A stretch of DNA of 64,000 bases, taken from NCBI GenBank assembly GCA_013399875.1, contig VXAZ01003489.1, forward strand, positions 485,236 through 549,235, in the 5' to 3' direction. Source of the DNA: Gymnorhina tibicen (Eukaryota; Chordata; Aves; Passeriformes; Artamidae). The notes beneath the pieces are model-generated. The model did not search any database. It was given only the letters and a program-made list of their open reading frames with translations, and was not told the DNA's origin. Positions 12,795 through 21,967 of the stretch are shown piece after piece. How positions within the stretch are numbered: position 1 is the first letter of the stretch; each line of letters begins with the position of its first letter. A program made the translations under genes and the position numbers.

Positions 12795-12869
12795 TTGTGA
12801 ACACCATTTCTTTTCATCCATGCATGCTCTTTGCAGAGCTGTCTGGAACTCCTCAAGGAAAGAATGCTT
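12795..12869 (-). other. Candidate minus-strand exon (25 codons), unverified
   Basis: On the minus strand a strong acceptor (TTAATTTTCTCTTTTTAG, ending at 12,870) precedes 75 bases in phase that read KHSFLEEFQTALQRACMDEK and five more residues. The peptide has an amphipathic, charged-helix look like an end of a signalling domain, but I cannot assign a family. The donor (CACAA/GTAAAG) is weak. If it is not used, the frame ends at TGA six codons later and an ATTAAA lies roughly 130 bases beyond, so this could instead be a terminal exon. A second frame is also open over the same bases, which lowers confidence. Confidence 0.28.
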
Positions 12870-14773
12870 CTAAAAAGAGAAAATTAATACAGTAAAAGTA
12901 GTGTATTGAGATTTAAGGATGTGAAAAAGATACCACCAGATCAATAAAAACAAACCAGCAAACCAAGACAGAAAAATTCATTGGTGAAACCTCACTTGAA
13001 TTTTCACATTTCATCAGCACTAACAATTGACAAACAACTGTTTTAGGATGGCACTAATGGCAGAGGGGAAGGAAATGCAGATTGTGCAGAGCTTTTCTGG
13101 GTGTGTGTGCGTTGTGATACTGCCTGGCCTGACACAGCCACAGGAGGAGGTTTCCAGCAGGAATTCACAGGATATACACATAAAACAAAGGCTTTGGACT
13201 AAATGTCCTGTCTTAATCTACTGCTTCTCATTCCGGGGGCTATGAAAAGCAATACCCAGAGGTTAACAAGCTGTTTCCAGAAACTCAACCAGCTAAAATA
13301 TGAGGAATAACCCAACTGAAGCCGAAAATAGGGAATTAATTGCCTGTTTGAATATGGCACTGAATCAAGATCACAGAAATAGGCAACTTCCTAAGCATGA
13401 CTGCCCTCTTTCTTGTCCTTTTCTTCCGGGACTGTGGTAAAATTCCTAAATAATTTGTTTGTTTTCTGGTAAAAAGAGATATGGTTGCATTTATTTTACT
13501 TCCCTATCCTGTTTAATTAATCTATTCTGTCCCCGAATTTTTAGCAGCACATTTTTTCCTGCTCAGTGCAGAAGCTTCAGGGATGAATGGAAAAGAGTCT
13601 GCGTGTTTGTTTTGTTTTGTTTTTTGGGAGAAATTATCCATTTTAGTTCTTCAGCAACAAACAAAGCAGCACTCAGGAAAATTAATAAAGAAAACCTCCC
13701 AGAAATAAACTAGTCTAAATGAGGTTGACACTGTCAGTAAGCTTAAAGAAATTACAGCAGTTAATCCTAGAGCAACAGTCCTTTTCACTGGGCAGCACGT
13801 GAGCACAATGAAGAGCACACAGAACATGATGCTGAAGATGGTTCCCTTGACAATGCACTCCACAGTCATGTATCAGAGATAATACTGTTATTATGAAATT
13901 TTTTATCAACAACTAAAAATCAATAATCTGTGATCGCTCGAGCTTGCTGTGAGTCACACAGTATATCAGAGGAAAAAAATCTATAGTAAACTTTTCAGTA
14001 TTATGATTATTTTTGGAAGGAGAAAAGGATATAAATGATAACTGAAATAGTTTCCAACTCCAAAGCACAAAGTGATGCACAGTTTGCTGATAAAGTTACC
14101 AAAAAAATTGTCTTTGGTGCCTGAAAAACTGCGTAGGGCTACGCATACATAAAATAATGTCAGCCTAGGTCCTTTCTGGGTGCACTCAGTGCTCTGGGTC
14201 TTCTGCTCTGGGGGATGTTTAAAGGGCCTGGCTCAGATCAAACAGGATTAACTTTGACCTGAGTGGAACACTCGGGATTCTCTGTGCCAGCAGCACCCAG
14301 ATCCCCTCAGCTCTGCTGCCCAGTGCAGCCCTGCTCCCTGCAGAGCACCCAGCCCCTTCCAGCTGGGATAAGGCTGCAGCTGGACCTTGTTTCCCCCCAG
14401 AGAACCAGGCCTGGGTCCAACTCTGCTTTCCAATACCTCGTGCAGCCCACAAAACCAACCCTCCTTCCACTGCAGGATTTGTTCTGTTATTGACACAAAA
14501 CCAATTCATAGCAGCACAACCTCCTCTCTTTGCAGAAACGTTAAATATCCACCAACAGCGTTCACACACGCAGAGCCAGCAGGGCAGCAGTGGACAGCTC
14601 TGAATGAGGTGGGAGATATTATTCCAGGTTTCCTGGTACAAAAAGGATGAAGGCCCAGCTCCACAGGCCATGCATGTTTGGTGGAGTTAGCCACAGCCCC
14701 AAAAGAAATGGGGAATTCCACCTGATGATTTAGATCCCTAATGACACTGGATGTCTTTTTGTTCTCTCCCAAG

Positions 14774-14849
14774 GAACAAAGCCCTCCTCTGCAGCCTTTT
14801 TTTCCTGAGAGGAATCATTAACTCCATCAATAGGTTTTTCTAGGAAAAG
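14774..14849 (+). other. Candidate non-coding exon (76 bases), unverified
   Basis: The acceptor (TCTTTTTGTTCTCTCCCAAG, ending 14,773) and a consensus donor (AAAAG/GTGAGTATA at 14,850) bracket 76 bases. All three frames contain stops, so any exon here would be non-coding or UTR. A second internal acceptor-like CTCTGCAG lies at about 14,794. Confidence 0.22.
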
Positions 14850-15697
14850 GTGAGTATAAAAGAGTGGGAAAAAAATCATTAAGCAGCTCTATTAATTTTG
14901 AAAATTCAAGTCTGTTCTCAGAGCAATACACTACATATAGCAAGTCTCATGACAGCCATAAATATTCATCTTACCATAACCATTAAAACACAATATAAGC
15001 TCTTATTGAGAGAAACAGAACCAAAACATTTCCAGACTGAACATTGTTTGGAGCTCAATGTAAAGCAGCACAAGTTGAAAACCAATTATACTGTCACGAC
15101 TAAAACTTGCATTTTGCAATGTCTTTCTTCCTAATCTTTCATACAGGGCCTTATTCTACCCTTTTAAATCTGTAATTTTCTGTTGAGGGTCCTGAGACCA
15201 TCATTTGGCTTGTGAAGAGAAGAGGACAAAGAGCCAGACTGTCTCACAGCAGCGAGCTGCACCCAGAGCCAGTGAGGATGGGCTGCCTGACACGGGTGAG
15301 CTCCTGAGCTGTGCTGGAGGAGCAGGACAGGGTCTGTTCCACCTGCCCAGGGCAGGGGCAGAGCATCCCTCGTGCCCACGCTCAGGCAGAAGCATTTCTG
15401 CTCAACACCTCACCAGGCACTGCGTGGGCACTCCCCACAACACCCAGAGTATGGGACTCAGCAAAGGAAGATTTCCAGGTTAAAAAAAAAAAGAGCTGGC
15501 AGCTAAGAGCTGCTTTTTAAGCTTTAATGAGTATGTTAATGACCCAAACCAAAACGAAGAAGCCCATAACCCCAGACACTCATTAATTCTGTACAAAATA
15601 TATTGGCCAGAAATCATTAATGTTGCGAGAAGCTTCTGTAACTGGAGTGGTTTTAATCAACTCTCAAATCTTCTGTAATTATACACTTATGGCACAG

Positions 15698-15810
15698 GTT
15701 ACTTTATTTATTTGGATTTCAACGTTGTCACAGTAGTACCCATCTCAGATGCTGGATTATTAGTAGAACAAAAAATTATTTCAGACCTGATCTATCACTT
15801 CACTTACAAG
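15698..15810 (+). other. Candidate exon (113 bases, one open frame), unverified
   Basis: A fair acceptor (TACACTTATGGCACAG, ending 15,697) and a consensus donor (CAAG/GTAAGCATAG at 15,811) bracket 113 bases. One frame is open throughout, including the stretch NVVTVVPISDAGLLVEQKII. The peptide composition is protein-like, but no family is recognised. The acceptor's pyrimidine tract is weak. Confidence 0.22.
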
Positions 15811-17921
15811 GTAAGCATAGCTTCTTACGGATATGAAGTCTCATTTTGTGCATCTGTAATACTCAGTTCTTCCACAGCACAGTCCCCTCAAGCACACTGA
15901 CAAAGACCTGAAAAGGCCCCAAAATTAGGCTCTGGGTGTTAAACCAGTTCTGTGTCTCTTGCACTCAGAAGTTGTTCAGGTTTAATGATCAGTATCAGAA
16001 ATCTTTGCCTCTACATTTGCTCCCTCTGAACATTCCAATTCACAGCTATTTACGTGAAGCAAGAATGTTTTCCTTGAGATTTGCAAAACCCATTGCCTGC
16101 CCCTTCCCCACTCCCGGCCTCTTAGCTCCAATAAAGCTCTGAGTTAAAGACAGACTGGTCTCAACAACACACTAACAGAGTTGTTAGACAAAAATCAAAT
16201 TGTAAAGCAAAATCAGTGCAACTTTTAGTTCTTGGTGCAGATTCAGAAGTCTAACCAAGGACAGATTTGGCTGTCAGGATTCTGGCTCACTTTCCTGATC
16301 TCGACACAGTCTTTTGAGAGATGTTAATTTAAAAGAAAAAAAACAAATCCTCTTTGTAACTGTGAAGTAAACCGAATTTTCTCTGAAGTCACCAAGTCAT
16401 TGCGAGATGTTGAAAGATGGTGGCTTCTCTTTCACAATTTTAAATATGGAACTCACTTAAAAAGGCACATTTAGAAAATAAAGCATTACTATTAACATGC
16501 AAATCTGCAGCTTCAGAATTCCCAGGAAGGTAATGAAAACTCCCCTCTAATCATGCACAGCAACCCCAATTCAGGGGAAGTCAAGTGAATCTCATTATCC
16601 CATCTTTGCATGCTGCAGACGAGGTTCCACTCCGTGGCAGTCAACAGGAACCAGTGGCCCCTTCACAGGAGAGAGGAATTTTGACAAATGATGACTGACA
16701 GGTCTCGTTCTTGCCCAAACAATGAACAAGCTTTGGGCCTTCACGGAAGAGAATGGCTTTTCTCCCAACAGAATGGCTCTTTGAGTGAGAAGAGGATGGC
16801 TTCTTGTGGGAGACCTCTTCCTCTGCCTTTTCGTGATTGTTCTTTTAGTTCCGTGAGTGACAAACCAGGATCAGGGCTTTTTAAAATGACTGATCCTAAG
16901 AAAGACTTCAGGAAAACGAAATCATGAAATTTAAATTCAGTTGATACAGTAAATACATGCTTTGGGGAGATACCCGTCATTTTTGTCAGTTTTTTCCTCT
17001 AGGATAAATGCTAAATATTAGCTTTAAGAGAGACAGAAACAAACCCCAAGACATAACCAGAGTTTTCTTGCACAGCATTTCCGTAAGGAAAAAGTCAAGG
17101 TCCTTCATAATTGCTGTAATTGTTTTTGATGTTGGGTAAGTTAAGTGATATAAACAGGACACAAAAATGTTGCGTTTCAGTAGAAAAAATTCTCAGTGCG
17201 TGCCCTCCAGAAACACAGCTCTGCTTCCATCAGTCAGTCTTGCAAAAAGTGCTCACTCCTTTTTACCTCCAGAGGAGCCTTTTCCTCTAATGGGGTTAAC
17301 GAGGCTGGGGCAGCTCCTGGGCTGCAGAGAGGGCTGGGGGTCAGATCTCCCCTCAGCAGGGGCAGAGCCTGGTCCCAAGGCACTGGCAGGACTGGGGGAT
17401 TATATAGGATTATGCCACTTTGGAAACTTGAGGGCCAGGCCCGGAGAAAACAGAAGGATGGGCAGAGTGTGAAAGAAGAAACCATCCTGAAAAATGCTTG
17501 AAAACGGTCATCTAAGAAATACATGCACTTTTCAGGATTTGGTTGACATTTGACATTTCTTTCTAGAAACATCCTGGGTCAGGTGGGATTTTTTTCCTGT
17601 GTCAAGAACTCTTAGCCTCAGAGGGCAAAAAGGGGATAAATTCGAGGCAGTGTGGAGAATGTGCAGCAATAAAAGCTAAAACATAACCCTTAAAAGCAAT
17701 AAAGGTCGGAAAAAGTGACCAGGCTGACAAAATATTCGTATTTTCCAGCAAAGAAGTTCACAGCTGGGTCAGGAGGACTGAGTAGATGCAGGCACAGCCC
17801 TGGTGCAGCCCATCACAGCCGGGCTCGTGGCTGCAATCATTGCCTGCTCCTGCAGAGCTCCTGCTTCCCAGACACCAACCCTTTCCTCCCTTCTTCCCAG
17901 CAGCCCTGCCCCTGCTCTCAC
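15811..17921. other. Non-coding stretch, no gene recognised
   Basis: Frequent stops and no CpG enrichment. Overlapping frames at 17,167-17,572 lie in GC-richer DNA and are open on both strands. Nothing else was recognised. Confidence 0.6.
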
Positions 17922-17973
17922 CTCCAGGACAGTTTGTCCATTAATGCCTGCACAGTTTGCCACAAAGCAAGCT
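17922..17973 (-). other. Candidate minus-strand exon inside a 151-codon frame
   Basis: On the minus strand a strong acceptor (CGATTTATTTCACTCTGTAG, ending at 17,974) precedes 52 bases that end CTGGAG/GTGAGAG, a good donor. The open frame reads ACFVANCAGINGQTVLE, which looks like protein but matches no family I know. The same frame is open on both sides, over 17,769-18,224. Because the frame extends far beyond the putative splice sites, either the sites or the frame may be coincidental. Confidence 0.22.
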
Positions 17974-19199
17974 CTACAGAGTGAAATAAATCGTTTTCCC
18001 TTCATTTCCCCCAGCAAACTGCCGGCCTCCACTGCCAAGGCAGACACGGATTTCTGCCTCTGCCGGGCAGCACCCACTGGGACCCCACTCCGTGTGGGAA
18101 TCCCAAACTCCCAAGCACAACCTCTGATGATGACACAGCCCCAGGCTTTAAGGAGGCCGCTCCACAAGATAAACTGAACACGCTCAGCTCTGAGGGTAAC
18201 GTTCACAGCAGAGCTCATCTGCAATTTAAATATTTTAACAGTAGCCAGCCACCCTCAGAAGCAAAGACAGGAGCCCCGAGCTGTTTATTTACCAGCAGCA
18301 CCAGCACAGGAAGGCAGCACAGGCTCCGTGTGTCAGTGTTTTCTCCGTCTGTGCCATTTGCTCGCACTGGGTGACCTGCTGTGCATTATTTGTGCCTTGT
18401 TTCTTCCACAACATCTCCTTTTCCTGACACGCTGTCCCAGCGTTTACCAGGCTGTCAGTTCTGACATCCCGACTTTTTGTAATAAGAGGAAGGGCAGGGA
18501 ATGGGTTTCCTTGCAGACAAAGCTCAGGAATAACCAGCAAACACTCTGTACCCTTACAGCTTTTGAGAATTTCTATCAAATCCAACACAGACACAGAGAC
18601 CAGAACTGTTGTAGAACAGCTGAAGCTACTTGTCTTTTTCAGGAGACAACCTCTTGACCCACTGAGGCTTCTGTGTTCCAGAGAAACTCAAGAACTGTGC
18701 TAAAAGAAATTTTAGCTCTGTAGTGCTTCACTCAAAGGGAACAGTGATGGGGCCTGCTCCACGCCTTCCCAGAAATACAGAGCTAAAACCCCACAAAAAT
18801 AATAATAATAATAATGAAAAAAACATTTAAAGGAGTGGCATAAGCGACAAAGGCAGTGAACATGATTGAATCATCCAGGTCTTCTGTCAGTTTGCAACAA
18901 CGAGTAAGAGGGCTCGGGAGAGAAACAAATAAATTCATTTCCAGGATTTGTTATGGCACTGGGGCTGCAAATGTTGAAAATACACACTACTACCAATTGA
19001 ATATTCAAAGTTTCTACATCAGTTGGATGTAAAAATTGATATGGCACAATGCTATTCTAGCTTCAGAATCCTGAAAGGCAAGAATGAGTGGGAAGGTCCT
19101 ACCAAAGTCTCTATTTAAGTGTGCTAGCCTTGTACTGCCACCATTTTTCCTTTTGCTGCAGCTCAAAAAACCCCCAAAACGAACAAAACCAAGCAAAGG
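17974..19199. other. Non-coding stretch, no gene recognised
   Basis: Moderately GC-rich to about 18,650, then AT-rich. Open frames on both strands near 18,289-18,657 show no motif. The only notable element is the AAT microsatellite. Confidence 0.6.
18798..18815. repeat. (AAT)n microsatellite
   Basis: Six perfect AAT units preceded by an A-run and followed by G. Read directly from the sequence. Confidence 0.95.
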
Positions 19200-19550
19200 A
19201 AAACCCCCCCGACACTTCCTGTGGAAAGATGAGGTTGTTCTTGTCGCCTGGCTGTCCTGAAGGCGTGCCTGGCAGTGCACAGCCCCCGACACCGAGCCCG
19301 TCGCTCGCCCCCAGCCCGCGCTCACCGGGGCTTCGAGGGCAACCCTGCTGGGCAGCTGCCACTCAGCAGCCCTGGCAGCTCCTGCCCAGGCAGGATCCGC
19401 TCCCCAGGACTTCCCAGCCAACCTTCCTCCTGACTTTGAGAGCCAAGCTCACTTTCTTCTGTCCGAGCTCGCTGCCCTCAGCCAGGGTGACTTCAGTTTC
19501 CGCGTTAATGAACGTCTTCCCGGTGCTTCTCATTAACCTTCCTCCTCTCT
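19200..19550. promoter_or_regulatory. CpG-rich patch, possible promoter
   Basis: About 19 CG dinucleotides can be counted in roughly 340 bases, 12 of them between about 19,210 and 19,340 (for example CCCGTCGCTCGC). The flanks are nearly CG-free. CpG-dense patches often mark unmethylated promoters in birds. No TATA box is seen. The intron- and exon-like signals directly downstream (19,705-19,885, plus strand) fit a transcript starting here. A 135-codon minus-strand frame and a 167-codon plus-strand frame (lacking an ATG at its 5' end) overlap here; I read both as effects of GC content. Confidence 0.4.
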
Positions 19551-19704
19551 CTCTGCCTCTGGACTGTCTTTCACAGTCACTGCCTTGGTGATTCAGGGCC
19601 TGACCTGGGAAACTTGCACGCTCATGAATAACTTCTCCCCTGGGAATAGCCAGGCTGGCGTTTGTACAGCTTCTCCCAGAAGTGAAATTACTCACATGGG
19701 TGTG

Positions 19705-19806
19705 GTGAGCAGGACGGAGGCTTTTTCCTTTCTGACCTTCCAAGTCTTGCTTCTGGCATCTTCAAGTACTACTGATGTCCTCTCTTATTTTATTTGTGGC
19801 TTTCAG
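19705..19806 (+). other. Candidate 102-base intron
   Basis: It begins GTGAGC after GTGTG. Near its end it has a branch-point-like ACTGAT, then a long pyrimidine-rich tract (TCCTCTCTTATTTTATTTG) and TTTCAG. These elements are in the right order and spacing for a short vertebrate intron. The donor's upstream base match is only fair (GTG rather than CAG). No transcript evidence is available here. Confidence 0.35.
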
Positions 19807-19885
19807 GCTTACTCCTTAGACCACAGTGAATAAATTATAAAGCATAATTGGAAAACACTGGAGGTACGGACATGCTATACTGCAG
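19807..19885 (+). other. Candidate non-coding exon (79 bases)
   Basis: The best acceptor/donor pair in the window: a long pyrimidine tract ending GGCTTTCAG and a donor TGCAG/GTAAGGAC. All three frames carry stop codons, so it would be a lncRNA or 5' UTR exon rather than coding. It lies about 260 bases downstream of the CpG-rich patch on the same strand as the 102-base intron candidate. Confidence 0.38.
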
Positions 19886-20859
19886 GTAAGGACATATTTA
19901 TGATTTTACAGTTATCGTAGATTCTCTGAATTTTTTTTAATTCCATTTGATAAATTTCAGATATTTTAAAGAAAAACTAAATTTTCCTCCAGTCCATGAA
20001 ATGTAATATACAAACTTCCAGTGGTGTTACACAAACAGGTCACAAAATAAGTCATGCACTGCCTGCCTTGTCCGTCCCTTCCCTGCAGTAAACACTCTGG
20101 AACTGCACACACCCCTCACACGTCATTGCATTCCCCCTCTGTGGACATTCACCCCGGTTCAGCTCAGTGGTTTGGCAGTTTGTAGGAAGAAACAACGGGA
20201 GAAAGGGAGTGAAAGCAAGAACATTTGTTTAGAAACATTTAGAAAATGTTAATTTTTCCAGTATTTTGCCAGCTTTAGTTTTGTGTTACTTTCCGTACGT
20301 TTCTGTCATAAGCAGTTTTATCCCATCTTCTTGGAATTAATATCTCCTAGGTTTGCAATTTTTTATGCTTTTCCACCTGTTCAGTCGTGTTTCCCTAATG
20401 CCCCTAGGTTCATCCATGCATTTTCACTCATTTTACCCCCACAATGTCAGTACATTCCTTTCTGATTTACTTCCCTCTCTTCATCTTTATAATCTACTGA
20501 TTTATATTATTTAACTTATTTTCCATCTAACTTTCATTCTTGGTCCACCACGTTTTCCCTTTCCTAATTTGCTTCCCCCTCCCCATACCCGGGCAATTTA
20601 AAAAACCCAACGCCATAACTGCCAAAACGATCCTTTAACCCTTATTCTCATTGATTTTAGTGCTAGAATGAACCCCGAATTTTAAAAAATACTCTTAATG
20701 TGGATTTCAGGGCAAACCCCTAAGAACGTCTTCAAGTAAGTACACCTTGCTGCAGAAGTGCCTATTGCCAGCGTGTGACATTTCGGTAACGTGTGGGTTT
20801 ACTGACACGCTGCAGAGGCTGCAAACCCAAATGTTCCCGTTTGATTCTAGAGACAATAG

Positions 20860-21180
20860 GAAGACACAAAGCCATCCACGGGACGAGAGTTCAGCAGCGG
20901 CGCAAACACCTGAAAATGCTGCGAGCGCAGCCAGCACCCCGCGTGGGAAGGGAGGAGAGGGGACGGGCTGCGGTGGGAGGAACATCCCAGAACATCCCAG
21001 AACAGCCTTGATCTCGCTTCACCCCTTTGATTTCACGGTGACTGTACCTTCAGAATTAAATCCTGCTCTCGCCACGGGTGCTGTCTAACGTGCAGACAAT
21101 GTGCTGCAGCGAGGGAGCGCGGCTCCAGCGCCGCTGCCCTGCCTCGGGAGGCGCTGGGGAGGGAGCTCTCCATAGAGAAC
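20860..21180. other. Second CpG-rich patch
   Basis: About 23 CG dinucleotides can be counted in roughly 330 bases, including the dense stretch CGAGGGAGCGCGGCTCCAGC near 21,111. This is the most CG-dense part of the window. A short duplication (two AACATCCCAG units, 20,981-21,000) lies inside. It could be a promoter, an enhancer-type CpG patch, or half of a broken CpG island together with the patch at 19,200-19,550. No exon with good splice sites begins here. Confidence 0.45.
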
Positions 21181-21601
21181 AAACCAGAATCAAACAGCAG
21201 AATATTCAGATACATCCCGAGCAGTCAGCTCAATCACATAAAGAGACGCTCATGCATTATTCATTCCATGAAATCTGGGAGTTTTTCCAGAGAATATGCC
21301 ACGGACTACAGATAGGGTTTATCAACTGTTTTAAATCAGCATGTTTTATCTGATACAATAACAATTTATTTACTAAGGATATTTATACCATTGGAGCTTT
21401 CCAGGCTTAATTGATTCTTTTCATCAAGATCCTGTGCACTGGGAAAATCAGCTCACAAAGGGATTTGAAATGACACTGTGCTGAATATCTACAAAATGAT
21501 TTAGATAATAATGGAGTAAAGTTATGGATCTGTTAGCATTTCAATTACCAGATTCTTTTCCTTTGGAGCTATTCTACAAGGCCATCCTCATCTAAAGGAT
21601 G
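21181..21601. other. Non-coding stretch
   Basis: AT-rich sequence between the second CpG patch and the decayed minus-strand reading frame. No feature recognised. Confidence 0.6.
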
Positions 21602-21967
21602 TCAAAAATAGTTTTTCATTTGACAAAACAGTTCATGTGGACTTAAATAATCAATCACCAAAGCTACAGTTAGGCAAGTCAGTCTGTAAATATACCACTT
21701 GCACTGACAAAAGCCTTAACACAAAAAGAAAACTTTAGCTACTGGTGTATCAAGAGTGTTATTCAAGTATGGCCCAAGTGCAGCCCAGTCCAGTACTTTT
21801 CCTCTAAGCCTGACATCAACCACTTGAGTGGGATGAGTTTTACCACAGTAAGAATACAGGTCAGTGTATTCAGTATTGCCATGCCCAAACTTCAAGTCAT
21901 GAAACATCCACCTAAAATTAAGAAATAATTTGAACAGTAAAGCTTGGTAACAAACAGTCGAGCTAAT
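21602..21967 (-). pseudogene. Possible terminal exon or decayed coding relic
   Basis: On the minus strand the frame is open for 83 codons (21,967 down to 21,719). It then has one TAA (21,718-21,716) and stays open for 37 more codons before TGA at 21,604-21,602. A plausible acceptor (ATTATTTCTTAATTTTAG) ends at 21,912, and the frame after it begins WMFHDLKFGHGNTEYTDLYS. With the acceptor used and the TAA accepted, this would be a terminal exon encoding about 64 residues. With the TAA read as a disabling mutation, it could be a relic of an older coding sequence. I cannot match it to any family. The local DNA is not GC-rich, so length by composition is a weaker explanation than elsewhere, but chance cannot be excluded. 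Confidence 0.28.

Larger units (their letters stand above)
11217..14773. other. Non-coding stretch with one GC-rich block
   Basis: Apart from the CpG-rich block at 11,960-12,280 and the minus-strand exon candidate at 12,795-12,869, both listed separately, the region is AT-leaning with frequent stops. A 72-codon hydrophobic minus-strand frame at 13,651-13,869 lacks splice sites and is not supported. Overlapping frames at 14,219-14,770 lie in GC-richer DNA and are open on both strands. Confidence 0.55.

Noticed and set aside
13651..13869. 72-codon hydrophobic minus-strand frame that looks like membrane segments
   Set aside because: No good acceptor or donor borders it, and T-rich non-coding DNA commonly translates into hydrophobic residues.
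18120..18195. C/D-box snoRNA-like TGATGA and CTGA words
   Set aside because: No terminal stem brings the boxes together, and the spacing to the D-like words is ambiguous.
19088..19591. 167-codon plus-strand frame over the CpG patch
   Set aside because: It has no ATG at its 5' end, is proline-rich, overlaps a minus-strand open frame and has no known motif. GC content explains it.
20711..20735. 25-base segment between TGGATTTCAG and TTCAA/GTAAGT
   Set aside because: Micro-exon size with only average sites and no supporting context.
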